This document shows positions 20,756 to 30,152 of a DNA stretch of 64,000 nt, piece by piece. The notes below the pieces were generated by a model. The model made no database searches. It saw nothing but the letters and a program-made list of their open reading frames with translations, and was not told where the DNA came from. Source of the stretch: Thermotoga profunda AZM34c06 (GTDB taxonomy: Bacteria > Thermotogota > Thermotogae > Thermotogales > DSM-5069); contig NZ_AP014510.1 of assembly GCF_000828675.1 (NCBI RefSeq), forward strand, positions 186,001 through 250,000. Reading direction: 5' to 3'. The first letter of the stretch is position 1. Each line of letters opens with the position of its first letter. Position numbers and translations under genes: made by a program.

Positions 20756-22545
20756 TTTTGCGTTTTTTGAGTGAAAACCTCGATAAAGTGGAAAAACCTT
20801 CAAGGTACATTGGTGGAGAATTCAATCAAATAATAAAAGATCCATCAAAAGTAAGACTCAGAGTGGGATTAGTCTTCCCAGATCTTTACGAAGTTGGAAT
20901 GTCAAATCTCGGTTTAATGATCATCTACCATGTACTGAATAATTTACCACAAGTATGGGCTGAGAGGGTTTTTTTACCTTGGAAAGACATGATAGAATTG
21001 ATGAAGAAAAGAGATATCGAGCTCTTCACCTTAGAGTCAAAAACTCCCTTAAGAGACCTTGATTTGGTAGGTATCTCTCTTCAATATGAGCTTTCCTATA
21101 CAAATGCACTGTGTGTACTTGACCTTGCCGGATTACCAATCCATTCCGACCAACGCACAGATAAGGATCCAATAGTCATTGCTGGAGGACCTTGTACGAC
21201 AAATCCCGAAGTTTTGGCAAAAGTCTTCGATGCGTTTGTAATAGGAGACGGTGAAGAAGTAGTTTTAGATATAGCACATAGTTTGATGCAAACAAAAGGA
21301 ATGAAAAGAGAACAAAGGCTCAAAGCACTTTCTCAAATAGAAGGAGTTTACGTACCAATGTTTTATCAACCAACTGTGCCACCTAAACCCATTTTTGATT
21401 GGTTACCTGCGAAAATAAATCGAAGAATATCAAGGGATATAAACAGCGTGAGATTACCCGACTTGAGAGTAATTCCAAACAGCCAGCTCATTCACGACAG
21501 AGTTGTAGTAGAAGTGATGCGTGGCTGCACCAGAGGATGTAGGTTTTGTCAGGCTGGAATTATATACAGACCCGTTCGGGAGAAATACAGTGAGAATATA
21601 ATCAACGAATCGATATCATCTCTTCTGTGTACTGGATATGAAGAACTTGCACTTTTGTCTTTGTCTACTGTCGATCACAGCGCGATAAATAGTATTTTGA
21701 AGGACCTTGGAGAAAAAATCGAAAATCTTGCTGTGTCACTCTCCATACCTTCGACGCGCCTTGACAAGTTTGGCTTGTCCATTGCTGAAGCTGTGAGTAC
21801 AATAAGAAGGACGGGGTTGACATTCGCACCCGAGGCAGGTACTCAAAGACTCAGAAATGTAATAAACAAAAACATCTCCGAAGAAGATTATGTCAATACT
21901 CTTGAAGCAGCGAAAAAAGCTGGGTGGAACAGAATAAAACTCTATTTCATGATCGGTTTACCTACAGAAACCGATGAAGACCTTCTTGGAATTGTACGGA
22001 TGGCAAAGATCGCCCGCAAAATCGGATTCAAGAAGATCACACTCTCTGTGGCAAACTTTATACCAAAGCCACACACTCCATTTCAATTTGCCGAACAAAA
22101 ATCAATTGATTATCTGAATCATGCACAAAAGATTATCTTACAAGCTAAAGACGTTGCAAATATCAATTTTCACAATCCGCACATGAGTTTAATAGAAGGC
22201 CTACTCTCCAGAGGCGATCGAGATATCTTCGAGGTTGTTCTGAGAGCCTTCAACAATGGCTCATTGTTTGATGATTGGGAGAATATCTTCGACTTCAATT
22301 TATGGAAGAATGCCATCGAAAAATCACAAATCGATTTGAATTCTTATCTCAAGGAAAGAGATGTAGATGAAAGTCTTCCTTGGGATCATATCGATGTCGG
22401 AGTGAATAAGAATTTTTTGGTGAATGAATATCAAAAGGCTTTGCAGGCTATCACAACTTTAGATTGTCGGTGGGATAAATGTCACAGTTGTGGTGTGTGT
22501 AATTCAATTTTGAGGAATCTGCTGGAAAATAGTTCAAAAAAATAG
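20752..22545 (+). CDS. Radical SAM protein with B12-binding-like N-terminus (TIGR03960 type)
   Basis: A 597-residue radical SAM enzyme. The 4Fe-4S cluster motif is CTRGCRFCQAG (CxxxCxxC). The N-terminal region (LRVGLVFPDLYEVGMSNLGL) has the layout of a cobalamin-binding-type domain. SLSIPSTRLD and TFAPEAGTQRLRNVINK are typical of the TIGR03960/YgiQ-like group. The C-terminus carries a Cys cluster (CRWDKCHSCGVC), which may bind metal. In many bacteria a TIGR02936 partner is fused or adjacent. It is not seen here. The reaction is unknown. Confidence 0.85.
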   Translation: MILRFLSENLDKVEKPSRYIGGEFNQIIKDPSKVRLRVGLVFPDLYEVGMSNLGLMIIYHVLNNLPQVWAERVFLPWKDMIELMKKRDIELFTLESKTPLRDLDLVGISLQYELSYTNALCVLDLAGLPIHSDQRTDKDPIVIAGGPCTTNPEVLAKVFDAFVIGDGEEVVLDIAHSLMQTKGMKREQRLKALSQIEGVYVPMFYQPTVPPKPIFDWLPAKINRRISRDINSVRLPDLRVIPNSQLIHDRVVVEVMRGCTRGCRFCQAGIIYRPVREKYSENIINESISSLLCTGYEELALLSLSTVDHSAINSILKDLGEKIENLAVSLSIPSTRLDKFGLSIAEAVSTIRRTGLTFAPEAGTQRLRNVINKNISEEDYVNTLEAAKKAGWNRIKLYFMIGLPTETDEDLLGIVRMAKIARKIGFKKITLSVANFIPKPHTPFQFAEQKSIDYLNHAQKIILQAKDVANINFHNPHMSLIEGLLSRGDRDIFEVVLRAFNNGSLFDDWENIFDFNLWKNAIEKSQIDLNSYLKERDVDESLPWDHIDVGVNKNFLVNEYQKALQAITTLDCRWDKCHSCGVCNSILRNLLENSSKK

Positions 22546-22556
22546 GAGGCTGAACT

Positions 22557-23168
22557 TTGGCATTTTTTCTCATCTCACTGGTTTTGCTTGGAATGGTAAT
22601 GTTGCAGAATTTCTCTAAAGTGATCAAAAAGAATAGAATACCATTTATTGCTCTTTGCCAGGTTTTATATTCAATTGTCCTTTTCATATTTTTAAAAATA
22701 CCTTATACGTTCGAGGTTCAGTTCAAGGGATTTCTATCTTTTCTCGTAATTTTTGGGATAATGATCTTCTTAGGTGGTTTTCTTGGGGCAGAACAGATCA
22801 AATTTTACAAAAAGATATCACCTTTTGACATCGTTTTTATCGGAATCTTGCTTCCGATTTCAGAAGAGATTATCTTCAGAGGTGCAATACTGTATCTACT
22901 ACCAAGTGCTTTTCTAAATGCACTGATTTTTTCTTCTATTCACTTAGCAAACGTACTCAACAGAATGGAAAAATTCTCGATCTTCAATTTTATTTATAGA
23001 TTTGCCGTTGGTTACATATTTGCTCATTCTGTTTTAAGTACACAGAGCCTCTTTTGTGCCACGCTCTGTCATGTTATAAACAACTCAGTGAGTCTTCTTG
23101 TGTTAACGAGATCTGAACATATAACCAAGAAAGGCGCAGATACTACTGAGCACAAAGATGGTGAGTAG
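22557..23168 (+). CDS. CPBP family intramembrane metalloprotease
   Basis: A 203-residue polytopic membrane protein with the CPBP (Abi/Rce1-like) motifs: EEIIFRG (motif 1, catalytic Glu pair and Arg), HLAN in IFSSIHLANVL (motif 2), and CHVINNS (motif 3). The family includes CAAX-type proteases and bacteriocin self-immunity proteins. The substrate is unknown. The start is TTG at 22557 after AGGAGG. Its final 66 bases overlap the end of the convergent 23103-23462 gene, so no terminator separates them. Confidence 0.85.
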   Translation: MAFFLISLVLLGMVMLQNFSKVIKKNRIPFIALCQVLYSIVLFIFLKIPYTFEVQFKGFLSFLVIFGIMIFLGGFLGAEQIKFYKKISPFDIVFIGILLPISEEIIFRGAILYLLPSAFLNALIFSSIHLANVLNRMEKFSIFNFIYRFAVGYIFAHSVLSTQSLFCATLCHVINNSVSLLVLTRSEHITKKGADTTEHKDGE

Positions 23169-23462
23169 AGAAACCGATATCATTTTTAAAGTAATCATCT
23201 GAACCAAACTAACCACACTTTCTCGAATGTAATAACTCATGAGAAAATAACTGATAACCCCACCTATGATGAAAGAACCTATTATGATAAACAAAATCTT
23301 GGAGAAAGATTCCACGGATGCACCAACGATCCAAGAAATTACAGCAACAATTATCCAGAGTAAGTATGATGGTAATGGTGAGAACTTCCCAAGAATTAGT
23401 TCGAAAACAACGGCATGGTAGATGAAACTCATCAAGACGATGAACAAAAAGATCTTTCTCAT
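23103..23462 (-). CDS. Small hypothetical membrane protein
   Basis: About 119 residues with four hydrophobic segments and no recognised family. The frame is open further upstream to 23549. The ATG at 23462 has GAGGTGAG just before it and a start like a membrane protein (MRKIFLFIVLMSF), so I take it. The ATG overlaps the stop of the next upstream gene by 4 bases. It is the last gene of the ABC-transporter run, where its role is unknown. Confidence 0.65.
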   Translation of the reverse strand: MRKIFLFIVLMSFIYHAVVFELILGKFSPLPSYLLWIIVAVISWIVGASVESFSKILFIIIGSFIIGGVISYFLMSYYIRESVVSLVQMITLKMISVSLLTIFVLSSICAFLGYMFRSR

Positions 23463-23890
23463 TTGAGTCTCACCTCTATTGGTAACGCCAGACTCATCGA
23501 AAGCCATAGCCATTTGATTTTCACGTTTGAATATCCCACCACATGCCATTGCATGGATAAAAGTTTTTCCCTCGCCGCTACATCAAAAGTTTTACGAAGT
23601 TGTCCATTCAAAGAGTCTGCAATGAGCTGTAATGTATTACCCCTTTCATCGTAAAAATAAATCTGATAATCCACAGGATAAATGGTCAAATCCTCGGGAG
23701 GTCTTATATTTACTTCTCCTAAAAGAGAATTATTCTCCAAGAGAATCTGACAGGTTACCGATGTACTTGAGAGTTTTTGAATGTAATTGCGGTAAACAAC
23801 CACCCCGGCAGTGTAATTCAACACTGCCAGGATTATACACAAAGACAACACCAGATTTATCTTTCTATTTTGCTTCGCCACTGACAACAT
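23459..23890 (-). CDS. Hypothetical membrane-anchored protein
   Basis: A 143-residue protein with one N-terminal membrane segment (INLVLSLCIILAVLNYTAGVVV) and then a mostly extracytoplasmic part of about 110 residues with probable beta strands (VTCQILLENNSLLGEVNI, YQIYFYDERGNTLQLI). I recognise no family. AAGGTGG lies 6 bases before the ATG. The gene begins within the last 26 bases of the ATPase gene and is coupled to the following small membrane protein, so the three should be co-expressed. Confidence 0.65.
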   Translation of the reverse strand: MLSVAKQNRKINLVLSLCIILAVLNYTAGVVVYRNYIQKLSSTSVTCQILLENNSLLGEVNIRPPEDLTIYPVDYQIYFYDERGNTLQLIADSLNGQLRKTFDVAAREKLLSMQWHVVGYSNVKIKWLWLSMSLALPIEVRLK

Positions 23891-25034
23891 AGCAGGCCAC
23901 CTTATGGCCTTGCAAAACCTCTACCAGATTGGGATGATCGTTTTTCTCACAATACTCAACAGCGTAAGGGCATCTGTCGAAAAATCTGCAGCGCTTTGGC
24001 GGATTTATTGGCTTTGGAACACTGCCTTTTATGTTTGGTTCTCCTCTTTTTTGCTCTGGATCAGGAATGGGTACCGCCGTCAGTAAAGCTTTAGTGTAGG
24101 GATGAAGTGGATTGTGCAATACCTCTTCAGTTGGACCGGTTTCAACTATTTTTCCCAAGTACATAACTGCTATGTTATTGCTCATATACCTTGCAACAGC
24201 AAGATCGTGTGTTATATACAGATAGCTCATTTGGTGTTCATCTGCAAGTCTCATCATCAATTTCATCACACCAGTCCTTATTGACACATCAAGCATTGAT
24301 GTAGGTTCATCTGCCACCACAAAAGATGGATTGAGAATCAACGCCCTTGCTATTGCCACTCTTTGTCTTTGCCCACCCGACAATTCATGTGGAAATCTGA
24401 ACATGAAAGTTTCAGGTGGTGTTAAACCAACATCTGAAAGCATCTGTGCAACTCTATCTTCGCGCTCTTTCAAGTTGCCTATTTCATGAATGTTCAAAGG
24501 TTCAGAGACTATGTCAAAGATAGTCATTCTTGGATTGAGTGATTCGTATGGATCTTGGAAAATCATCTGGACACGTTTACGAAGTTGCCAGACTCTCACT
24601 CTGCGATCTTCAAGGAATTCTGATACGAATTTTGTCTCATCTTTTGAGAGTTTAAGAAATCTCTCGGCGTATATACCATCTACACCACTTAGCTGTTTTA
24701 GTTGTTCATCGCTCATCTTTGAAAATCTTTCAACATAATTTTTTTCCACATAATGTCTTGCTGAAGACTCGTTTTCGTATAGCAATGGCGTCACATCTTC
24801 TTGCTCAACGATTATTCTTCCATCCGTTGGCTCTTCGAGCCCTACAAGAACCTTACCCGTTGTTGTCTTTCCACAGCCAGATTCTCCAACCAAAGCGAGT
24901 GACTCTTTCCTTTTTATTTCAATTGATATGTCATCCACGGCATGGACAAAGTACTTGGTTTTTCCGAAAATACGTCTTTCAGCTGGGAAAAGTTTTCTGA
25001 GATTTTCTATCTTTAATACGGTATCATTGTTCAT
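23865..25034 (-). CDS. Oligopeptide/oligosaccharide ABC transporter ATP-binding protein (OppF/DppF type) with insertion
   Basis: The second ATPase of the import complex, about 389 residues. Walker A is GESGCGKTT, the signature LSGGQRQRVAIARA, Walker B FVVADEPTSMLD, and the C-terminal oligopeptide-transport tail has the Cys motif (CRFFDRCPYAVEYCEK). Between Walker A and the Q-loop (MIFQDPYESLNPR) lies an extra segment of about 80 residues (LKQLSGVDGIYAERFLKLSKDE), longer than usual and partly helix-hairpin-helix-like. The ATG at 25034 behind GAGGTGG is preferred to in-frame ATGs up to 25121 that lie inside the upstream gene. Confidence 0.9.
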   Translation of the reverse strand: MNNDTVLKIENLRKLFPAERRIFGKTKYFVHAVDDISIEIKRKESLALVGESGCGKTTTGKVLVGLEEPTDGRIIVEQEDVTPLLYENESSARHYVEKNYVERFSKMSDEQLKQLSGVDGIYAERFLKLSKDETKFVSEFLEDRRVRVWQLRKRVQMIFQDPYESLNPRMTIFDIVSEPLNIHEIGNLKEREDRVAQMLSDVGLTPPETFMFRFPHELSGGQRQRVAIARALILNPSFVVADEPTSMLDVSIRTGVMKLMMRLADEHQMSYLYITHDLAVARYMSNNIAVMYLGKIVETGPTEEVLHNPLHPYTKALLTAVPIPDPEQKRGEPNIKGSVPKPINPPKRCRFFDRCPYAVEYCEKNDHPNLVEVLQGHKVACYVVSGEAK

Positions 25035-26022
25035 AAAAATGCACCACCTCTTTTGGTTTGACAGGATGATGACACGCCACAAAATGTCCTTTTTCGATTT
25101 CATGGTATTCTGGTTCTTCATTCAAACATAATTCATCTGCTTTGGGACACCTTGGAGCAAATCGACAACCCTTTGGAGGATTGAGTAAATTTGGGGGCTC
25201 TCCCGGAATTGTAACGAGTTCTGTTTTTTCTCCAACGGTGCTCGGGAAGGCATGCATCAAACCATAAGTATAAGGATGCATAGGCCTTTTGAAGATCGTT
25301 ACTGAATCTGCGAGTTCTGCGAATTTTCCCGCATACATGACTGCTATCTTATCACTGACTTCTGCTATTACTGCTATATCATGAGAGATATATATCATTG
25401 CCATATTCAATTTCTTTTGAATCTTTCTTATTTCTTTTAATATTCTGTCCTGAACAATGACATCGAGTGCTGTTGTCGGTTCGTCGGCGATGATAACCTT
25501 TGGGTCACACGCCAAGGCCATCGCAATAACTGCTCTTTGTTTCATACCACCACTGTATTGATGTGGATACTGATCCATTCTTGATGGATCAAGTCCAACT
25601 AATTCAAAAAGTTCAGCAACTTTTTCACGAGCTTTATCCACAGGAACTTCAGGATAATGATTTTGTATTGCCTCAATTATCTGATCTCCCACCTTGTAAA
25701 CCGGATTGAGTGAATTCATAGCAGCTTGAAAGATCATCGATATACCACGCCATCTATACTTTCTCATCTCTGATTCATCCAATTTGACAAGATCAACTGG
25801 GTTATTCCCCATGTCAAAAAGAACACTTCCAGTTTTAAATTCCGCGTTATCGGGCAAGAGTCTTAAAATCGTCATTGAGATAGAGGTTTTACCACATCCA
25901 GATTCACCGACTATTCCTAAACTCTCACCAGAATCAAGGTCGAAATTTATCCCATCAACGGCTTTCACATATCCCATTTTTGTCTTATAGTGCATTCTCA
26001 GGTCTTTGACAGAGAGTAGCAT
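25024..26022 (-). CDS. Oligopeptide/oligosaccharide ABC transporter ATP-binding protein (OppD/DppD type)
   Basis: A 332-residue ATPase partner of the downstream OppF-type protein. Walker A is GESGCGKTS, the Q-loop IFQAAMNSLNP, the signature YSGGMKQRAVIAMA, Walker B VIIADEPTTALD, and the C-terminal Cys motif CRFAPRCPKADELC. In this family the Cys-rich tail can hold an iron-sulphur cluster in some members. It lies 4 bases after the second permease and overlaps the next ATPase gene by 11 bases. Confidence 0.93.
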   Translation of the reverse strand: MLLSVKDLRMHYKTKMGYVKAVDGINFDLDSGESLGIVGESGCGKTSISMTILRLLPDNAEFKTGSVLFDMGNNPVDLVKLDESEMRKYRWRGISMIFQAAMNSLNPVYKVGDQIIEAIQNHYPEVPVDKAREKVAELFELVGLDPSRMDQYPHQYSGGMKQRAVIAMALACDPKVIIADEPTTALDVIVQDRILKEIRKIQKKLNMAMIYISHDIAVIAEVSDKIAVMYAGKFAELADSVTIFKRPMHPYTYGLMHAFPSTVGEKTELVTIPGEPPNLLNPPKGCRFAPRCPKADELCLNEEPEYHEIEKGHFVACHHPVKPKEVVHFYEQ

Positions 26023-26026
26023 TTCA

Positions 26027-27016
26027 TCACCTCTTTCTTAGCCTTGGGTTCACGATCTCTTCGAGTCCTCTGCCGAGAAAATAAAAAGCAGAACACAACA
26101 GGGTTATGCAAGCTCCTGCTGGAAGCCACAACCACCAATAGGTTCCTATACTTGCTCCCATCAAATAACCCGATGATTCAGCCATTTGAATGATTACGCC
26201 CCAACTCATTCTTATATTTGCAAGTCCAAGGAACGAAAGCGTGGCCTCGGTGAAGATTGCGCCTGTCACATTGAGCATCATATATAAAAACGATAGTGGA
26301 AGTATATTCGGAATGATGTGTCTGAAAATTATATAAGCATCGCTTGCACCTGCGGATTTTGCAGCTTCGATGAATGGCCTAACTTTTATGGTCAAAGCTT
26401 GAGCCTTTAATACCAGTGTGATCGAACCAAATCCAGAGAGCATACCTATGATGAGTGCAAGCCTAAAAAGCGTTAAATCTATGAAAGCACTCAGAACCAT
26501 CAACAATGCCAGACTTGGAAAAAGCATAACTATGTCGGCGAGTCTCATGAAAAATGTATCTATCACTCCACCGTAATAAGCGCAACTTGCACCGATGATT
26601 GTACCTATGATTACTGTTATCAAGGCAGCAGTAATACCGAGAATAAACTCTCGAGGTGTACTGTACATAATCATGGAAAGAATATCCCTTCCAAGAGGGT
26701 CTGTACCAAGCGGATGTCTCAAAGATGGTGGCGATGGATGACTGATTATATCGGGATCAAAACCCACTATCGGATCGTATGGCGCGAATGTCTGATATCC
26801 AAATGGGTCGTCTTTCCAAAAGACGGCTTTCATTATAGTTGGATAAAGAGGGTATATCAGACCAAAGATTGCGAAAAATATTATGACACTGAGTCCAAAA
26901 ACAGCTAACCTTCTCTCTCTGAACAATTCCCATCCTGTTTTAAAGGACCTCAACCAGAGTTTGAGTCTAATTTTCCACAACGGTTCTTTTATAACTGCTT
27001 CAACCATTTTGCTCAC
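26027..27016 (-). CDS. Oligopeptide/oligosaccharide ABC transporter permease (OppC/DppC type)
   Basis: A 329-residue membrane permease with an N-terminal helix (AVFGLSVIIFFAIFGLIYPLY), a periplasmic loop containing HPLGTDPLGRDILS typical of OppC/DppC, five further helices, and the EAA coupling loop EAAKSAGASDAYIIFRHIIPN facing the ATPases. It follows the first permease after one base. Confidence 0.93.
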   Translation of the reverse strand: MSKMVEAVIKEPLWKIRLKLWLRSFKTGWELFRERRLAVFGLSVIIFFAIFGLIYPLYPTIMKAVFWKDDPFGYQTFAPYDPIVGFDPDIISHPSPPSLRHPLGTDPLGRDILSMIMYSTPREFILGITAALITVIIGTIIGASCAYYGGVIDTFFMRLADIVMLFPSLALLMVLSAFIDLTLFRLALIIGMLSGFGSITLVLKAQALTIKVRPFIEAAKSAGASDAYIIFRHIIPNILPLSFLYMMLNVTGAIFTEATLSFLGLANIRMSWGVIIQMAESSGYLMGASIGTYWWLWLPAGACITLLCSAFYFLGRGLEEIVNPRLRKR

Positions 27017-27017
27017 C

Positions 27018-28169
27018 TCAATATCTTATTCTTGGATCCAAAAAGGCATAGAGTATATCGGCAATAAGGTGGGCTACCAGAACAAAGACACCCGTGAAAA
27101 CAAGAAGACCGATCAACAAAGGCGTGTCCTGCTGGCTGAGTGCTTCTAAATAAGCCCTACCAAGACCTGGCCATGAAAACATGGTTTCAGTTATTATACC
27201 CCCACTTATCGTGAAACCAAGACTTATCACAAAATTGGTCACAAGTGGTAATAAGGCATTTCTCGCAGCGTGTTTATCTCTCACCACTTTGTCTGGTAAG
27301 CCTTTTGCCTTCGCAGTGGTTATATAATCTTCCCTTATGACATCAAGCATTGTGTCGCGCATCACAAGCATGCTACCAGCAAAAGAGTAAAGTGTTAATG
27401 TGAAAACCGGCAGAACCATGTGTTTTATAATATCCCAGGCATAGACTCCTCTACCTGAGAGAATCCAAATCGAGATTGAGATAACGATCGTAGCAATCAA
27501 AGAAGTGTAAAATAAGGCTCTTTTGGCGGCTATTGTTTTGAGTTTTCGTGAAATGATCGTAGCTGTCAAAAAAACAACTAAGAGGATGAATGCGTTAAGC
27601 AGAAGCTTTAGAAAAAGATCTTGTGCTGAAAAGGAAACATTTCTCCAAAGATTTGGTTCTATGAACTGGTTCAGTGGAAGTATTCCCAGAATAACTCCAA
27701 ACAACCAGATGTTGAATATGGCAAGTAATGGTAAGAAAATCGTCCAAAATACTATACCGGTAAAAGTCGTCAATTGATCGACTACCTTGCCCCTTTTCCA
27801 TGCAGATCTTTTACCCAGAGTGTAGCCAAATGCATACGAAACTAAAGTAGATGTCACAAATAGAAAAACTGTTCTTGGGAGTCTCTCAAAGATTATTGAT
27901 GTAACTTTCCTCGGAAAATACGAAAATGAAACGCCGAGATCCAAGACCAAGAAATTTTTCATGTAGTACAAATATCTAGTGAAAACAGGTTTGTCAAAAC
28001 CGAATTGACGCTTCAAGTTTTCTCTTATTTCTGGGGTGATCTTTGGATTCATGAGGTATTTGTCAAGAAAACTTCCTGGAAGGGCTTCCATCAACCAAAA
28101 AACAATTGTCACGTAGATGAACAAAAGTATGACAATTTGAACAACTCTCTTGCTCAGAAATTTAAGCAC
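27018..28169 (-). CDS. Oligopeptide/oligosaccharide ABC transporter permease (OppB/DppB type), enlarged
   Basis: A 383-residue permease that starts FLSKRVVQIVILLFIYVTIV, as in OppB/DppB, and has the coupling loop EDYITTAKAKGLPDKVVRDKHAARNA with GGIITETMFSWPGLG behind it. It is about 50 residues longer than most OppB proteins. The extra part is two or three hydrophobic segments (about 170-245, ILLVVFLTATIISRK and ATIVISISIWILSG) before the conserved core. The gene follows the binding-protein gene after a hairpin. Confidence 0.9.
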   Translation of the reverse strand: MLKFLSKRVVQIVILLFIYVTIVFWLMEALPGSFLDKYLMNPKITPEIRENLKRQFGFDKPVFTRYLYYMKNFLVLDLGVSFSYFPRKVTSIIFERLPRTVFLFVTSTLVSYAFGYTLGKRSAWKRGKVVDQLTTFTGIVFWTIFLPLLAIFNIWLFGVILGILPLNQFIEPNLWRNVSFSAQDLFLKLLLNAFILLVVFLTATIISRKLKTIAAKRALFYTSLIATIVISISIWILSGRGVYAWDIIKHMVLPVFTLTLYSFAGSMLVMRDTMLDVIREDYITTAKAKGLPDKVVRDKHAARNALLPLVTNFVISLGFTISGGIITETMFSWPGLGRAYLEALSQQDTPLLIGLLVFTGVFVLVAHLIADILYAFLDPRIRY

Positions 28170-28200
28170 CTTTTACCTCCTCTCGGGTCACAAAATCCAA

Positions 28201-28218
28201 CCGCCCCAAATGGGGCGG
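28201..28218 (-). terminator. Hairpin between binding-protein and permease genes
   Basis: A perfect inverted repeat, CCGCCCCA/TGGGGCGG, sits in the 72-base gap between the binding-protein stop and the first permease. On the coding (reverse) strand it is followed by TTGGATTTTG, a weak U-rich tail. In ABC operons such a hairpin usually stabilises the upstream mRNA or causes partial termination, giving more binding protein than permease. That role is inferred. Confidence 0.65.
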
Positions 28219-28241
28219 TGGAATTGAAAATCTTCGTTATG

Positions 28242-30074
28242 CTATTTTGCTGCTTTAACAAGTGTCGGTGTTCCATTGACATACTGCAAACCAGACAGGG
28301 TTTTTTCGTACGGGAAGATGATTTGATCTGTTCTGTAGGCCTCAGTAGTTGGTGTGTCAAAGATGACTAAGTAAGGAAGATCTTGTGCAAGAATTTCTTG
28401 GAGTTTGAAGGACAGTTCTCTTGCTTTTTCAATATCAGATGCTGCGAGAAATTCATCGGCGAGTTTGTCAAACTCTGGATTGTTGTATCCGGCAGCATTG
28501 AAGTCACCAACACCGGCGCGTTTGCTGTGGAAGAAGTCTGCAACATGATCTGGATAATATCCAAGGCTCCAGCCGAGCATGTAAATATCAAAGTTGAATG
28601 GTTCGTCAAAGACTCTCTGAACGATCAAGTTGAAGTCGACCAAATTGGCCTTTATAGGTATACCAATTTCATTCGCCCATCTTTCAACATAAAGTGCTAT
28701 AGTTGCCCTCATAGGATCATAACCAGCACCTGGGGCAAGAAGTTCTATCTGTTCAATTCTTTGACCATTGGGACCGATCAAACCTCTACCTTGTCTGACT
28801 ACGTTGTTACCCTCGATCTTTGGTTCGACAACCCACTTGAAACCTGCCTTTTTCAAAAGATCGATGGCGAGTTTCCTTCTATCTCCCGAGCTCATGCCAT
28901 AGCCTGGTGAAAGTTTCTCAACATTGGGGTTATACCAAAAGACATTTCCGTTTGGAACCACACCATACTGTGGGAATGCCTGGCCACCGAGGACTCTTGA
29001 TGTGAGAAATTCGCGATCAACCAATGCAGCTATGGCTTGTCTGAATTCCTTGATATTCATTGGAAATCTTCTCATGTTAAAGCACATGTACCTGAAACCG
29101 TTCACAGAGTTAGTGATCAACTTGATATTCGCAACCTTTGCAAGCTGATCTGCCTCGCCTTTTTGTAAGCCAAGTGAGTTGAAGATAAAGCTGACATCAC
29201 CGTTGATCAAAGCTGTTATAGCTGCTGATCTGTTTAGATACATTCTGTAGATTATGCTATCAATATATGGACCTGTGACAAATTCATATTCTTTTTCGCC
29301 AGTTGGTTCTCCGTAACCAGACCAGGCAAAACCTGTTTTTGGATTCTTTATGGATACTGCACCATTTTTGTAGAGTGTCAGTACGCTGCCAGTATCGGAA
29401 TAATCCTTACGAGCGGTGACCTCTATGAAGGCTCCCTTTTCCCATTTTTTCAGCAAGAATGCACCAAGGATTGGTTCATCAGAAACATCATAGTTGTACA
29501 TCGTTTGCAATGGGTTTGCTGTTTTGAGTGCCTCTTCGGTTTTTGGTTCCCAGTATTTCTTTTGGAGAATTGGCATCATCATTGCACCAAAGTTTGCCTT
29601 TGCAAGACTTGCATGTGTGAAATAAAGTTTTACTGTGAAATCATCGACTTTTTCTGCCTTGATGAAATAGTCGGGATCAATATAACCAGCCCAGTTCCCA
29701 CCCAAACCATAGTCAACAATGAGTTTTCTGACAGTGTTCATGGTCCAAACTACGTCATCAGCGGAAAACTTCGTACCATCTGACCATGTGACATCTGTTC
29801 TGAGTTTAATAGTATAGACCCACTGGTCACCTTGTTGTTCGAGATTGGGAAGATCTGCGGCAAGATTTGGAATCCAGTCAAATCTCACATCTGAGTAAGT
29901 ATACAATCCAGCGATTCTTGGTCCCATCACATAGCCAGTCCATACAGTCGCATTTGGTCCAAGATAATCCCAGATGTTCAATGAAATAGGTTCCTGCAAG
30001 AAAGCCCAATTAACAGTCTGTGCGAAGACGAAAGCCGCAAGAACAAGCATTAACACTAAGAATACTTTTTTCAT
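28242..30074 (-). CDS. ABC transporter substrate-binding protein, family 5
   Basis: A 610-residue extracytoplasmic solute-binding protein. The signal peptide is MKKVFLVLMLVLAAFVFAQ with no lipobox Cys, then a family-5 (SBP_bac_5) fold with WSDGTKFSADDVVWTMNTV and the late FHSKRAGVGDFNAAGYNNPEFD region. In Thermotogae many family-5 binding proteins take oligosaccharides rather than peptides, so the ligand is open. The ATG at 30074 follows GGGAGGT. A near-consensus promoter lies about 40 bases upstream. It is the first gene of the transporter operon. Confidence 0.92.
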   Translation of the reverse strand: MKKVFLVLMLVLAAFVFAQTVNWAFLQEPISLNIWDYLGPNATVWTGYVMGPRIAGLYTYSDVRFDWIPNLAADLPNLEQQGDQWVYTIKLRTDVTWSDGTKFSADDVVWTMNTVRKLIVDYGLGGNWAGYIDPDYFIKAEKVDDFTVKLYFTHASLAKANFGAMMMPILQKKYWEPKTEEALKTANPLQTMYNYDVSDEPILGAFLLKKWEKGAFIEVTARKDYSDTGSVLTLYKNGAVSIKNPKTGFAWSGYGEPTGEKEYEFVTGPYIDSIIYRMYLNRSAAITALINGDVSFIFNSLGLQKGEADQLAKVANIKLITNSVNGFRYMCFNMRRFPMNIKEFRQAIAALVDREFLTSRVLGGQAFPQYGVVPNGNVFWYNPNVEKLSPGYGMSSGDRRKLAIDLLKKAGFKWVVEPKIEGNNVVRQGRGLIGPNGQRIEQIELLAPGAGYDPMRATIALYVERWANEIGIPIKANLVDFNLIVQRVFDEPFNFDIYMLGWSLGYYPDHVADFFHSKRAGVGDFNAAGYNNPEFDKLADEFLAASDIEKARELSFKLQEILAQDLPYLVIFDTPTTEAYRTDQIIFPYEKTLSGLQYVNGTPTLVKAAK

Positions 30075-30110
30075 TCCCTCTACCTCCCTTCGAAGGTTTA
30101 GTCTATGTTC

Positions 30111-30139
30111 ATTATACAATTTGTTACACAACGAGTCAA
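30111..30139 (-). promoter_or_regulatory. Promoter of the ABC transporter operon
   Basis: Read on the reverse strand, TTGACT (30139-30134), a 17-base spacer and TATAAT (30116-30111) form a near-perfect housekeeping promoter. Transcription should begin near 30104, giving a leader of about 30 bases with the GGGAGGT site before the ATG at 30074. No operator is obvious. Confidence 0.8.
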
Positions 30140-30152
30140 ACACATCGATCTA

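Noticed and set aside
23103-23549. The longer frame of the 119-residue membrane protein
   Set aside because: Its first 29 codons overlap the upstream gene and lack a ribosome site. The ATG at 23462 has a good one.
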